64,000 nucleotides of DNA, taken from positions 1 through 64,000 of the forward strand of contig WEDG01000745.1 in assembly GCA_017591395.1 (NCBI GenBank), written 5' to 3'. Origin of the DNA: Schistocephalus solidus. Lineage: Eukaryota; Platyhelminthes; Cestoda; Diphyllobothriidea; Diphyllobothriidae. The notes below the pieces were generated by a model that was not told the origin of the DNA, did not search any database, and saw only the letters and a program-made list of their open reading frames with translations. The translations under genes and the position numbers were made by a program. How positions within the stretch are numbered: position 1 is the stretch's first letter; each line of letters starts with the position of its first letter. Below, in pieces: positions 33,655-45,031 of this stretch.

Positions 33655-34146
33655 GCAACCTGACTCTCAGTCCGCCAGTCAGCCACTCCACACAAAAAAC
33701 ACATTGGGCTGACCACGCGGTCCGAGTTATCCCGTCAGTTGGCAACCTTCCAAGCCACGGCTTTTAGCGCACCATGATAGTTTCAAGCGCGTCAGATTGT
33801 TTATAGTGAGGAAAATACGCTGAGCTCTCGACCTCACTCTCTCCCCACCCCCCACAATCAGACCACTGTCCGAGCCAGTCAGTTGCCTGATGTGGGAGTG
33901 GGCGCATTAGCTGACGGATCGGCGTACCCGTCTTCGCGCGCCACAGCACGACCTGGCCCCCATAACGCACACACCAGGATTCACAAACTCAGGGATATGG
34001 AGCAGCCATCGCCGTCTGACTCCCCAGTTCACTGGTCAGCCACTCGACATACACAGCACATACACTGAGCCGACGGCGTGGTCTGGTGGAAGCGTCAGAT
34101 TGGCAGACTTCCCAGCCACGGTTTCTAGGAAACCGTGATATACTCT
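33655..34146 (-). repeat. Two tandem related units in the 3' UTR of copy K
   Basis: Unit 1 (33659-33780) and unit 2 (34015-34146) share the order 'gactc...cagtc...cagccactc.acac', 'ggctgac/gagccgac', 'ttggca.ac.ttcc.agccacgg' and 'accgtgata'. They lie about 355 bp apart. Unit 2 ends in a perfect stem at 34117-34137: 9-bp arms CACGGTTTC and GAAACCGTG around TAG. The same pair of units occurs in L (46695-46815, 47047-47166), J (22808-22930, 23164-23290) and partly in N. Confidence 0.7.
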
Positions 34147-34227
34147 GGTAAATGGTGATTGTGAGAGTGTTGTCGATGCATTGGTGTAGGTAGTGTGCGC
34201 TGATGTAGGTTAGCCTACGGTGGTTTA

Positions 34228-35223
34228 CCGGAGGTTGTCATGGAGGCGCATGTGTCCTAATAGGCCCATGCGGTGTGTAAATGTGCGAAAGCAGTTAGGG
34301 CAGTGAAGGCGGGCACGTCGACTGTATGTCGGAGCCCCAGGCACTGGTTCACCAGCCTCCATGCGATGGATTCGCAGGTGACCGACCAGGCCGATGCGTG
34401 AGTTGAAGTTGCGGGTTCAGTGTGGGCAGGAGAAATCGGTAGAGGCTGGGAGGATGTCATTGCTGGTAGTGGGGGTGGCAGGGGCACTAAGAATGGCAGG
34501 AGCGGAGGGTGTGCATGGTGTATCGGTGTTGTCGGCATTGTGGTTAATTCCGCTGTTATGGATGCGCATGTGACCGAATAGGCCTATGCGATGAGTGAAT
34601 GCGCGAGGACAGTGAGGGCAGTGGAGGCGACGACCTCTGCTGTGTGATGGTGCTCCAGGCACTGGCTCACCGGTCTCTGTACGATGTATTCGCAAGTGAC
34701 CGACCAGGCCGATTCGTGAGGTGAATGTGCGGTCGCATTGAGTACAGCTTAGGAGAGATTCCCCATCGCTGATGGTGGTGGTGGTGGTAGTGAAGGCGGT
34801 GGTGGTTGCGATGGTAGGGGTAACAGGCGATGAGTAGATGGATGTGGTCTCTGTGATGGTGGGAGCAATGGAATTGATGACAGGAGTGAGGGTAGGGGAG
34901 TCAGAAGGAGGGTTAGCAGAATTTGACGTAGAAATTGGAATTGTCGGATTGTTTGTGCATTGCGTCCGAAGATGTCCAACCAGGCCGATTCGCGCGCGGA
35001 AGATGCGTTGACAGCGCGGGCACGTTGGCAGGGCCTGGGCATTGGCGGTGTTGGTCCGGGGCGCTGGTGACTTTCGTGCCGCTCTTTTGGCCTTGGCAGC
35101 GGCGATCCGGTTGGCCTCATAGATCGCTGAACCAGTCTTCACTGATCTTCTCCATGCCGGTCTATCCTGGGCGAGGTCCTCCCCAGGTCGCAGAGTTGAT
35201 TTGCAGTTGCTTCAGCGATGTCT
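34228..35223 (-). pseudogene. Five-zinc-finger C-terminal domain of copy K
   Basis: It is in the same frame as RT after two compensating frameshifts (about 35220 and 35185). In the 241-codon stretch starting at 35142, finger 1 is C41-C44-H57-C62 (CPRCQRIFRARIGLVGHLRT), finger 2 is C133-C136-H149-H153 and finger 3 is C175-C178-H191-H195. A Thr/Pro/Ser-rich linker of about 70 residues separates fingers 1 and 2. Finger 4 is cut by TGA at complement(34417..34419), where copy L has TGC (Cys). Finger 5 reads CPNCFRTFTHRMGLLGHMRL and the frame ends near 34230. The fingers share the core RIGLxGHxR, so they arose by duplication. Confidence 0.85.
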
Positions 35224-36740
35224 TCAAAGTGTCCTTGTAGCGTCGTTTTTTGACCTCCCCTGCCTGCGAGAACCCGTAGCGACATCACCGTAGAAAAGTC
35301 GTTTGGGTAGTCGCTCGTCGTCCATTCTTACCAGGTGGCCGCTCCATCGCAGTTGCACTTGCCTCAGCATGGCATGGATGCTGAGGATTCCGGTCCGCTC
35401 CAGGACTTCCGTGTCCGGGATCCTGTCTTGCCATCTCAGCTTCAGTATTCTGCGGAGGCAGCTGAGATGAAAGTGATTCAGCTTCCTGGCTTGGTTCGAG
35501 TAGACGGTCCAGGTTTCCGCTCCGTAAAGGAGTGTCGACAAGACGACGGCCTTGTACATCTTCAGTTTGGTGTTCAGGTGAATACCGTGGCGATTCCACA
35601 CGGAGGACTGCAGCCGGCCGAAAGCCTGACTAGCTTTGGAGATCCGTTGGGCAACCTCGTCATCGATTCTCGTGTTGCGCGACATCGTGCTTCCTAGATA
35701 AGCGAAGGTTTCCACGTTTTTGAGTAGAGCACCGTTGACATAGATTCGAGGAGCATTGTATTCTGCGCTGGGTGGCGGCTGGTGCATGACAACCGTTTTG
35801 GCTGTACTGATTGTTAATCCAAAATCGGCGCAGCCTCCGGCGAAGAGGTCCATGCTCCTTTGCATGTCCTCCTCTGTCACGGTGTTAAGGGCGCAGTCGT
35901 CCGCGAAGAGCAAGTCATGGACTGTAGTCGTAGACACGCGCGTTCGAGCCTGCATACGCCGACTGTTGAGAAGGTGCCCGTCAGTTCTGTAGGCGATGCG
36001 GATACCAGGCTGCTCATCACGGTAGGCGTCCATCAGCATAGCCGAGAACATGAGACTGAAGAGGGTGGGGGCCAGTACGCAGCCCTGCTTCACTCCGTTG
36101 GTCACTGCGAATGCTTCGGATACCGTCCCGTTGTCAGTGACGCGCGCCGTCATCCCGTCATGAAGCTGACGTACCATGTGCGTGAACCGCTTAGGACAGC
36201 CAAATTTCTGCATGACTTTCCACAGTCCGTCACGATTCACCGTGTCAAAGGCTTTCGTTAGATCCACGAAGGTAGTGTATAGGTGAGTTCGCATCTCCTG
36301 ACACTTCTCTTGTAGCTGGCGGGCGGCAAAGATCATATCGGTTGTTCCGCGGTGTCGGCGGAAGCCACATTGGCTTTCCGGAAGCAGGCCCCTGCTCTAG
36401 GTGACCGTTAAGACGATTGAGAAGGATACGGGCGAAGATCTTCCCCGCGATGTTGAGCTAACGAGATGCCTCTGTGATTATCACAGAGTTGCCGGTTCCC
36501 CTTCCGTTTGTAGAGATGGACGATGGTCGCGTCTTTGAAATCCTGAGGAACTTGTCCTTGGTGCCACATCTCCTGGAAGAGTGTTGTGAGTTCTGCCATC
36601 AGCCGGGGCCCACCGTGCTTGTATACTTCCGGTGGGATTGCGTCAGATCCCGGTGCTTTACCGCTGGAAATCTGCTGCACGGCCCGGATGGTTTCTGGTA
36701 GGGAAGGCGGGAGATCCAGGTCATTGTTCGTGTCCACTTG
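35224..36740 (-). pseudogene. Reverse transcriptase of copy K
   Basis: The 370-codon open stretch (36336-35224) covers the core: [40 protein letters not shown] (motif A), [20 protein letters not shown] (motif B) and [19 protein letters not shown], with catalytic FADD at complement(35896..35907). Downstream are [40 protein letters not shown] and [20 protein letters not shown]. The N-terminal part (36737-36408) has PSLPETIRAVQQISSGKAPG and PPEVYKHGGP. One frame change lies near 36400. All catalytic residues look intact; the sequence type is RTE-like. Confidence 0.9.
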
Positions 36741-37149
36741 AGGGAGCCGGTCAATGGCAGCATCGGAGATGGCTGATGAACAGTTAGGACATTTCTGAAG
36801 TGCTCGGCCCAGCGCTTCAGAATTTGCGATTTCTCTGTCAGCAGTGTTGTGCCGTCAGAGCTGAGCAGCGGTGCGGACCCCTTGATACACGGGCCGTAGA
36901 TGGCTTTGATGGCTTTGAAAAAGTTTTTTTCATTTCATTGCGGTCCGCATACCCCTGGATTTCCCTCAGCCTTTCGGATCATCCAGGCATCCTGCATCTC
37001 CCGCAGCCGTTGTTGTACAAGGCGCCTGCATCTGAAGAAGGCTGCTTTGGTGGCGTCAGTTCGAAGGTCCATGTAGGCTTTGTGCAGTCTATTCTTCTCC
37101 GCGAGTAAGTTGCTGATGTCGGCGTCATTGTCGTCAAACCAGTCCTGGT

Positions 37150-38170
37150 GTCAACGGTGTGCGCGTCCGAGTACATCGAGGGCGGTGAACTGGATGACAT
37201 TTCGCAGTTGACACCATCGTGTCTCCACGGTAGCGTTATCATCTGGAGCATGCAGGTCCTCCAGTTTCTCGGTTATTTGGTTGCTGAAATCAAAACAGTG
37301 AGCAGGCAAATTTAATAAAAGAGTATTTAACTTACATGGCGGCCTCTTACCTTGGGGCCTTCGTCGGGGTTGCAGTCGGAGCCTCATCTGGGAGATGACA
37401 AGGCGGTGATCTGTCCAACCATCGGCATCGCGGATCGCCTTGGTTACCAGCACGTCCTGTCGATCTCGCCTCCGGACGAGAACATAGTCCAGCAGATGCC
37501 AGCGCCGCGACCGAGGGTGCATCCACGTGGCCTTCTCCCGCGTCGGAAGGCGGAAGAAGGTGTTGGTCAGCAGGAGACGGTGTTCCGCACACGTGCGCAG
37601 AAGAAGGAGGCCATTATCGTTACAGCTACCGAGACCGTGGGGACTCCAGCACTCCCCGCCAGGCAGCGTGGTCCGTCCCGACGCGGGCATTGAAATCACC
37701 AAGGACAATTAACTTGTCCCTCTTTCGGCACAGTCGCCAGCAAGGCGTGCAGGTCCTCGTAGAATTTGTCCTTCGCCGCATCAGAGCTCGTCATTGGGGA
37801 GCGTAGGCGCTGATGATGGTGGCGAACTGGTCTCCCCGAAGAGGCAGGCGGAGGCTCATCAGGCGATCATTGATACCCTGCGGCAGACAGGGCAGACGTC
37901 CCACGATGTCGTTACGAATGGCAAAGGCAACACCAGCGTCGCGTCGCTCTGCCTTTGGCCGGCCGCTCCAGAAGAAAGTGTAGCCGGCCCCCCACCTCCT
38001 CCAGCTGACCCTGTTCAGAGAATCGGGTCTCGCTGAGAGCAGCAATGTCCACCTTGTAGCGCACCAGTTCCCGAGCGACTAGCGCCGTCCTCCGTTCCGG
38101 CCGGTTGCTCTTAGGGATTGTCTAAAAGGGAACGAACATTCCAGGCTGCTAGTGTGAGTGGACTCACCCG
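37150..38170 (-). pseudogene. Apurinic-type endonuclease domain of copy K
   Basis: The frame opens SPLTLAAWNVRSLLDNP, the WNVRSL start typical of RTE/BovB endonucleases. It continues [22 protein letters not shown] sequence, [18 protein letters not shown] and [20 protein letters not shown]. After frame changes it reads [52 protein letters not shown] and [18 protein letters not shown]. The GDFN and TDH catalytic motifs are preserved. Three frame changes are present. It would nick target DNA for primed reverse transcription. Confidence 0.85.
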
Positions 38171-39118
38171 AGCAGCCTGGAGAGTATGGCGAGGGGGATG
38201 GGGACGGGGGGTATTGTTGTTTGTTTGAGTTTTACGACCGCGTAGTTTGCGATCTGCGAGCCGCGGCCGGCTGCAGAAGACGTGAGAACCAGCAATTTTT
38301 TTAGGGCACATTTTCAGCCCCTTCCTCCGCGAGGAGGCAAGCAGTGCTATCCCTAAATAGGGCTGCTCGGACATCCCAGACGGCTGCCGAACTCCACTAT
38401 GGGTCACGGTTTTGTTTTTAGTGGAAGAACGACCCGAGTTAGTCTGGGCCGCCTACGGGGTTGCTGTCGCCCCCACCGTAGGACTTTTTGAGAGGGGGAG
38501 GTGGGAAGTTCGGGAGTCAGGCATACCGGGTGTGGAGGCACACACAACACCGGAGACCCTCACCTGGTTTAGCCCGCCGGTCGTGACGGTTGCCCGGGGT
38601 GTGGCCGCTGGGAAGAACCCAACTTCGAGGAGCCACAGGTGAGAGTTGGGTACCAGTTAGAGGCGGCCACAGGAGCATTCACCACCTGTACGAGACAAAT
38701 GGAGCGACCAAATGCTATCTGTGTAGTGCTACCCCTAACTAGTACCCCTACACCCCCACCACCACCACATAACAGTCAGTGCATCGGCTGGATGAACGAT
38801 CGGCGGATGTTTGCCCTGGCCGGGCGTCCGACGGCTTACTGATTGGTCCTAAGGGGAGTCTAGCAATTTTTGGTACGTTCCTGCCATAGAGCAGCGGGCG
38901 TGGAGTTCATGTTCAATTTCGACTCACATTTAGGCATCCTTTTTTCAAAAGATAATTTGGCGAGCATACGTTAGCTTTCGATAAATTCTCATCAGGCCTT
39001 TACATTTATATCACTGTGTAACTAAGTCAAATATGCGGGTATGTAGAACAAATTGTACGGTTGTCAGGGTGGAGGGAGGATGAAAGAAACAAAATTGCGG
39101 TTCATTTTCTGATCCTGG

Positions 39119-39990
39119 TCAGAGGAATAGCAGCCGCCGGGACAGGGAATAAGATGCAGGTGGTTGAATTTGTGGCTTTCGGCCCCGGTACTTGCGGTGC
39201 CTGTATAAAGTTCTTTTAAGCGCACACAACCGGTTTGCGTTGCCGGATTGCAGCTGCTTCTGGCGTAGCCAAGAGACGCTGTCCAAGGAATTTTGAATAG
39301 GTTGAGGGACCTTGTAAATTACCCGGAAGAACTCTTTGGCATCTGCAGAATGGTCTGTGTCTAACACATGCGCCAGGAGACAGTTTTTTATGTTCTGTAT
39401 CTGCCCCTTTCCTAACCATGCTGGAAGGTGTTCTTGTGCGCTTTTGGGCAAACGCCGGCTTATGCGACCAATAAATTCTGTCCCACAGGAACAGGGGAAA
39501 GAATAAATGTGCATTGATGTGTTCTGGGCTGGCAGTTTGTCCTTGCCGCCTCCGTATAGGAAGGGAGTAGTCGAGAACAGTACATGGGCATCAGCTGCTG
39601 AAAGGTGCTTGACACAGCTTGTCTTAGGCACCTTCTTAAGAGTTCGCTTGCTGCGTTCCCTTGAAATGGGACTCTGATGAATAGTTGTTACATGTTTGTC
39701 ATTAGCACCGGCAGCTTTTGTGGTCTTTCGGTCATATTCGTAGTGATAAATCTATCTGGATATCCAGTCTATCGAAAAGGGCTTTCTACAACCTTAAGCT
39801 CTTCGGCAATGCTATCGGCCGAGCAGATCCTTTTTGCTCTTTGTGTCAGACTGTGCATTAAATTACGCTTAAAGTTCAGTGGTACAAAACTCCCAAAGTG
39901 GGTTTAGTATCCGGACCATGTCTTCTTACGATATACACTCGTCGAATACTTTCACTTTATATTGTGAATGAAGAAACTGTGATGGTGCCG
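39119..39990 (-). pseudogene. Penelope-like element fragment: RT C-terminus and GIY-YIG endonuclease
   Basis: Upstream frames read VYRKKTWSGY (about 39950) and HFGSFVPLNFKRNLMHSLTQ, then RAKRICSADSIAEELK. These are the RT thumb and the segment that follows it in Penelope-like elements. After frame changes the 170-codon stretch (39631-39119) holds the GIY-YIG domain: TSMHIYSFPCSCGTEFIGRI, RRLPKSAQEHLPAWLGKGQI and NCLLAHVLDTDHSADAKEFF. The Y-x(n)-CSCG-x3-IGR pattern, the R-R-L helix and the EH are the expected conserved residues. The catalytic core of RT is absent; 5'-truncated and frame-broken. Confidence 0.8.
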
Positions 39991-40049
39991 TAGGAAATAA
40001 AATGTGTCATAAGCGTCGACACCCCTTCGGCTACCTACCCTTCTACCTT

Positions 40050-40585
40050 CCTACATGACCCGGGAATACGAACCACCCCCGGTCACTTAAAATAAGCGGT
40101 CATGCGATGAATTTCAGGAAGGGTAAATATTTCGGTGTCTTAACGCTAACACAAAAAAAACAATAAACTAAACGGCATCCTTACTATTAATCCTAGCTCT
40201 ACCCTAAACTTAAGCCCAGCAGTTAACACGAGCCCGAACCTAAACCCTTAGCCTAATCCTGACCCTAACACCAAGTCTGACCTTAACGCCAAAAGTACAC
40301 CAAAACTTAACCCTTACCCTCACCGTAATCCTAAACTTTTTTTCCTTGAATTTGGCGCAAAGTGACATGTATTTTAAAACATTTTGAAAAAGAAAACATG
40401 GTATGACGTGGCTAAATGTTCGCTCTTATTACAGGTGGTTTTATGCTAAATTCTAGGGGATTATGAGCAAGGACACTGTTAGGGTTTGGCATAGGCTTAA
40501 GTTAAGGTCAAATAATATGGTCTGGGTTAGGGTTTGGACACAGGAATAGGCACCCACCTGGAATTTAGCGCAAGAACACCTTTTA
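40050..40585 (-). mobile_element. MITE1 copy 3 (compound or rearranged)
   Basis: The left end resembles the inner inverted repeat (acatgacccgggaatacgaa). CCCTAA-like words fill 40140-40340. From about 40460 the strand sense flips to GGGTTAG-like words, ending with 'ggaatttagcgcaagaacacc', an inner-end motif. It looks like two copies or a foldback rearrangement. Confidence 0.55.
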
Positions 40586-41814
40586 TTAATGATGGACTGG
40601 ATGATTGACGGGATGAAGGCTGAATAAATCTGAAACTGTTATGCAGAAACTTACCCGTCTCCTTCCCATCCATGGAGTTTTTGTATGCACTGTCAAACAT
40701 CATCCTTAATAAATCCTCGATAAGTACTTAAAATTATGATTCGTGGCGGTAAGCTTTTAATTATTACTCATCAGTAATAATAACAAAAGTTAGTCGGATG
40801 TTTTTTGTTATAGTACGTTATACTTTTTAATTTGTTTGAAAAACATATAATTTAATAACCTGTGGTCGTGTCGATCGAAACACCCCTTGGAATAACCACC
40901 CAAAAGAGGTTAGGCTTGTTTAATACTGAAACACTACCTTTAAAACTATTCAATGACCGTTACCAGCTGAACAGGAGGCATGCAATTTATGACGCCGTGA
41001 AATTCTGAACGGCTCGCCTACCTTGTCTTATTAAAAGTCAACCATGGAAAAAATAGCCTATCTTCGCTGTTCTTCTGTTTGGAAAATTAAAAAATGAAAG
41101 TGAAAACTTCAACTATAGATAATTTCAAATTTTTTAACAGCCACGATAATACCTGCATCGAATAAGAACACCTATGAGTAAGGCATCCAACGCAAACTCA
41201 ACACCCTTAGAATCTCCCAAATGAGCTTATAGGGGCGTAAGCAGTAAACAGCAGCACAGATCGTCAAGTCTTCATTTGTACTTCTAAGAACAGAATTCAC
41301 TGAAATGGTTTGCAACAGGAAAACCAGGCGGTCGACTTTGTTATTCTAATACGAACAGTTCACTTTGGTTTCCAAGGTGCTATGCATTGATTTCAATGGG
41401 AACATGCGAAACTTCTACAAATAATAGATATCTGCCGATTGTATGACTGATTGATTTACCCGTGTCCATCTTTGCATAGTCATGTGGAAAGATTGACGTG
41501 TGAAGAGGCAGTATTTAGAAGAATAGAGCAGGTTCATTCACCTGATAAATTTTCCCCCGTTCTTGTCCAGTGTCCGTTTCGTAACGTTTTTAGGGCTTCG
41601 ATACATGAGGGCCACCTTTGTTACCAGCAGCTCCTTCCTGAAAATATATAAATTATTTTGAAGCAATTTTCTGGATCGGAATACGCTGATCTATTTCATT
41701 AATGTCCGAAATGCCCAAATCCCATGCACTTTTCTATAGACATCCAATAGTAAACAGCTGCTTATTTAGTTTAGGTGAGCATGCTACGCTTAGCTTTGCA
41801 TCTGTTTAGTTCGT
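40586..41814. other. No gene recognised
   Basis: A/T-rich, with only one short plus-strand frame (41451-41651) lacking recognisable features. Confidence 0.4.
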
Positions 41815-42100
41815 AAAGTTTGGGATGAGATTTAGGGTTAGGATCATGTTGTAGGGCTTATGCACTGGGTAGGAATTGATCTCGGAGTTAGGGCTACGGC
41901 TAGAAAAGTGGCTAAGGGATTAATTTTTTTGGTTATGCCTTTGGATTACAGAAAAAATTTATACGGTAAGTGTTTGGGTTTAAGAGGTAGGCTAAGGGCT
42001 TAGGTGTTGGGCTTAGGGTTTTGGTTATGGTAAGGCCTAAGGGCTTAGGCTTGGGGTTTGCCCATCGTTTTAGGGTCGGTTGGTGATGAAGACTAAGGCT
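41815..42100 (+). repeat. Degenerate telomere-like stretch (MITE1 body without ends)
   Basis: Repeated words GGGTTAGG, GGGCTTAGG, GGTTTAGG and GGCTAAGGG occur throughout. No inverted-repeat ends were found, so it may be an old MITE1 body or an independent TTAGGG-like tract. Confidence 0.5.
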
Positions 42101-44193
42101 TGGGATTGGCAGCTTCAATTTATCTCGCTTCCAGTGGAACAAACTGCCTACCCGCAGCGTTCCTGTGCTCATAGCTGCTGCCATCAGCGCGGTCAGTTAG
42201 CTTCAGTGTAGCATTTTTATGTGCACTATGCTTCGGGGTCTCTTCTTCGTAGGTTCCTTTGCAGATCACTAGATGACGTTCCCTGACATTCAGCTTCGCA
42301 CCTTATTTTCGAAAGTAATGAGCCCGCAATGCCGCGCTTTTCTCATCAGGCCAATTTTGGGCTATTTAAACAACTTTATTGGCTATAGTAATGTTTTACA
42401 TTTTCCTTCCCTGGAGTCCTTGGTCTACCGTCATCTTCTGCTGAACCGTAAAACCCCATTATTACCACAATTACCGCACTGGAAGGGTCATTGGTTTGAG
42501 TTTGCTCACTAGATTTACATAGTAGATCCTCATCATAGAAAATTAATTTTTGCCCTTTTTTCAAAGTTAGATCTGAACTGGAAAACGCAGGAGCAATTAT
42601 TTACAATGTTAGATTTCTGGTTTTCTCGGAAGTAGAACTGGTTCCCTGGACAACAGCCTGACTAGTCCTAAAATGCTTCCTTATTGCACCATCAGAACAG
42701 TTATGCTGAACATCACCTGTATGCAAGCCTAGTAGACTCGATTGTTCAGGCTTGTGAATAACTACGAGTCACTGAAAAATGTTCAGGCGTTACTCTGCGC
42801 CAGTATTTAGGATTTAGTTTGTTCATAGGTGACTGCCCCAATTTTCCATGCAATTTCACACTGAACACCAACTGACAACTTTCCACATAAAAATCCGGCT
42901 TAATTTAAGACATCCTGTCCCTAGACTTGCTAAGAGGACGGCTTAGCCTACGGGTGACCTTAAATGCGACGATTGATCAATGTAGTACGTTCGGTTTGCA
43001 CCTTTTAGACATCAACGGGGCGTCAGTTTACGTTTAGAAGTGCCCACAATCCTTCACCGAAATCGCCCCTTTGGGTTGCATCAAATTGAACTTTATGAAT
43101 ATTTTGCAGGGTAGCTTTTCCACGAGGTTCTATTCGAAGGTTCTTCATAACTGGTGATCTCTTAAAGGCATAGGAGTCATTGCTTTGTATGCTCGAAAAC
43201 ATCTGCACGCCATTTTAAGACTGGAGGAACCAAGGCCGTAGACTAGGATAGTGGAGGCATAACGAGTGCAGTTTTTTAGGACGTAATTGCGGTACCACCA
43301 CATGCGTCCTATAAAAAACAGTCTTTGCTAGCACCGCTGGTGAGCGCAATTGATCCGATGATGGCTTTTCAATCCGCGTCCGAGCCGTTAATGGCCGCGA
43401 TTTAAGCATCTGAGTTGGCTGATGCCTCAGTAAATATCACTACTAAGGTGAAAAATTAGCGGAACCCGCATCCATTTGCCTACTGGTGGGTCACTTGCAA
43501 AATAGCCACAAACACACGAGACCCGTTTGCAGTGCACAGTTCGCAAAACCATCGACCACTGGCAAGCCATGCGAATGGGAACCCCCAAATTCCGGGGCCT
43601 TACGTCAAGTTCCTTGGAGAATACTTTAAGGCTAGTTAGAGCTAAGGTGAAGGTTTGGGTATGTGTTAAGATACGCGAATATTTAACCTTCCTAGAATTT
43701 TCACATGGCCATTTGTATGATGAGGAAAGAGGGTTTAGGCACCCGTGTCTTATCCCGACCACTATATACAAGCACCCTCCCACTGGATCAGCCCTCTTAT
43801 TTAAGAAAAAATGACTCAGTGGAGCATGGTAATCAAAAACAAGTTAAAGTCTGGATTCCAAACATCAATTTCGATTTCAAGGGGCCTTAACGCATAGCAA
43901 CCAAGTAGCATAGAATGTGAGGTTGTGGTTTTGACAATATTCCTTTGTGGTGCGGAGTCCTTAGCATTCTGCCGGGGCCAAGTGATAGAGTTGAACTAGT
44001 TTCGCATGAGGTGACTTCGGACGACACTGAAAAGGGCTTGGGAATGACGAATTTACGAAAGTGAGGCCCAGAAATCATCAGGAACGTCCGGTAAATTTGC
44101 AATAGTGAAGCTACTTTTGCTTCAATAGAGCAGTCACCGTATAAATAACTACATCTGAACAAGCGCCCATAAAAAACTAAAAAAAAACTATCA
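42101..44193. other. 2.1 kb without a recognised gene
   Basis: Overlapping open frames exist on both strands at 43427-43890 (118 codons minus, 95 and 61 plus), but none shows a domain, signal or splice context, and they overlap each other. Nothing else identified. Confidence 0.35.
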
Positions 44194-44587
44194 AGGTGAT
44201 AATTTCAGACATTATTCACTGCAGGAAGTGGAGTTAAATGACCAAGACATGCTTATTGGTGTCAGATCCAACATGTCAATGGAAAACTATCAACTTCTGT
44301 GGTAAAACCGCGGGATGGCCCATTCTACGAAGGACTAGTTTACATTTCATATGGCACACGACATAGGTACTAACGCAAAGTTCAGATACATGTTTTGTCG
44401 ATGCTTCTGCTGTCGCATGATGCAGCTCCGAGGGGTTCGGCTCCTCAGCATTGTCTATGCGGGTTCTAATTGAGTGCCATCGACTCAAATATTCATTGAA
44501 ATTTCAGGCCTGACCCTAAAAGTTATGTCCCTGTCACTTACCTCCGTGCTCTGCACTTAATCCTTTCTAAAATTATTATCTTGAAAA
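44194..44587 (-). mobile_element. MITE2 copy 2 (diverged, inverted relative to copy 1)
   Basis: The left end (44194-44255: ataatttcagacattattcactgcagg...) and right end (44520-44587: ...cacttaatcctttctaaaattattatc) are diverged versions of the 63-bp inverted repeat of the copy at 52688-53050. The interior (44390-44450) matches 52755-52800 on the opposite strand, including 'gaggagccgaacccctc'. Similarity extends past the right end: 44591-44634 matches 52640-52678 inverted. Confidence 0.6.
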
Positions 44588-44631
44588 GTATCTGGAGTTC
44601 ATATACCCGAAACCAAATAGGGAACGCTGGC

Positions 44632-44723
44632 GGACCCACTGAGGGGCTCAACCTCTCTTATCTGCAGCAGCAGAACCATCGGTGATAAACGTGTCTGGGC
44701 TTTTAGCTCGCACATATTTCGGT
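44632..44723 (+). repeat. MITE2 interior fragment
   Basis: Matches 52755-52840 in direct orientation, including 'cgtgtctgggcttttagct'. It ends exactly where MITE1 copy 4 begins, so MITE1 probably inserted into it. Confidence 0.6.
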
Positions 44724-45031
44724 GATGCCTTGTATGACGACCAGGGAATGTGAAAAGGAACCGCATCGCCCGCTCAAAATAGGTGACCTTACGATAAATA
44801 TACCTGTGTCTTAATGCTAACACTAAACTGTAAACCTAGCTCTATCCTAAACCCTACAGTTAACACGATAATAACCGTAACCCGTCGCCTACTCATGACC
44901 CTATCCTAAAACTTAAACCTAATCCTCACCTTAATCATAAACATGAGCTCCTTGGAATTTAGCGTAAAGCCACATGTTCTTTGGGCGATCCCTTTCCCAA
45001 TGTCTTGCCTAGGCGGCCATAAAAGGCATCC
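44723..45031 (-). mobile_element. MITE1 copy 4
   Basis: The left end is gatgccttgtatgacgacc. The right end on the opposite strand is ggatgccttttatggccgcc. The CCCTAA-like body is at 44830-44940, followed by the inner motif 'ccttggaatttagcgtaaag' near 44950. Confidence 0.75.

Larger units (their letters stand above)
33356..38860 (-). mobile_element. RTE-like zinc-finger LINE copy K, near full length
   Basis: Minus strand, about 5.5 kb. It has a GC-rich 5' UTR (38860 to about 38170), an apurinic-type endonuclease (38170-37150), a linker (37150-36740), RT (36740-35224), five zinc fingers (35142-34228) and a 3' UTR with two tandem units (34228-33356). The 3' end, ggtcgaactgccatgtg, is shared with L and M. 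Lesions are few: some frameshifts in the endonuclease and linker, compensating frameshifts at the RT/finger link, and one Cys-to-stop change in finger 4. It is the best reference copy of the family here. Confidence 0.85.

Noticed and set aside
43427..43890. Overlapping frames on both strands, up to 118 codons
   Set aside because: Mutual overlap, low-complexity-free but unrecognised sequence, no gene context.
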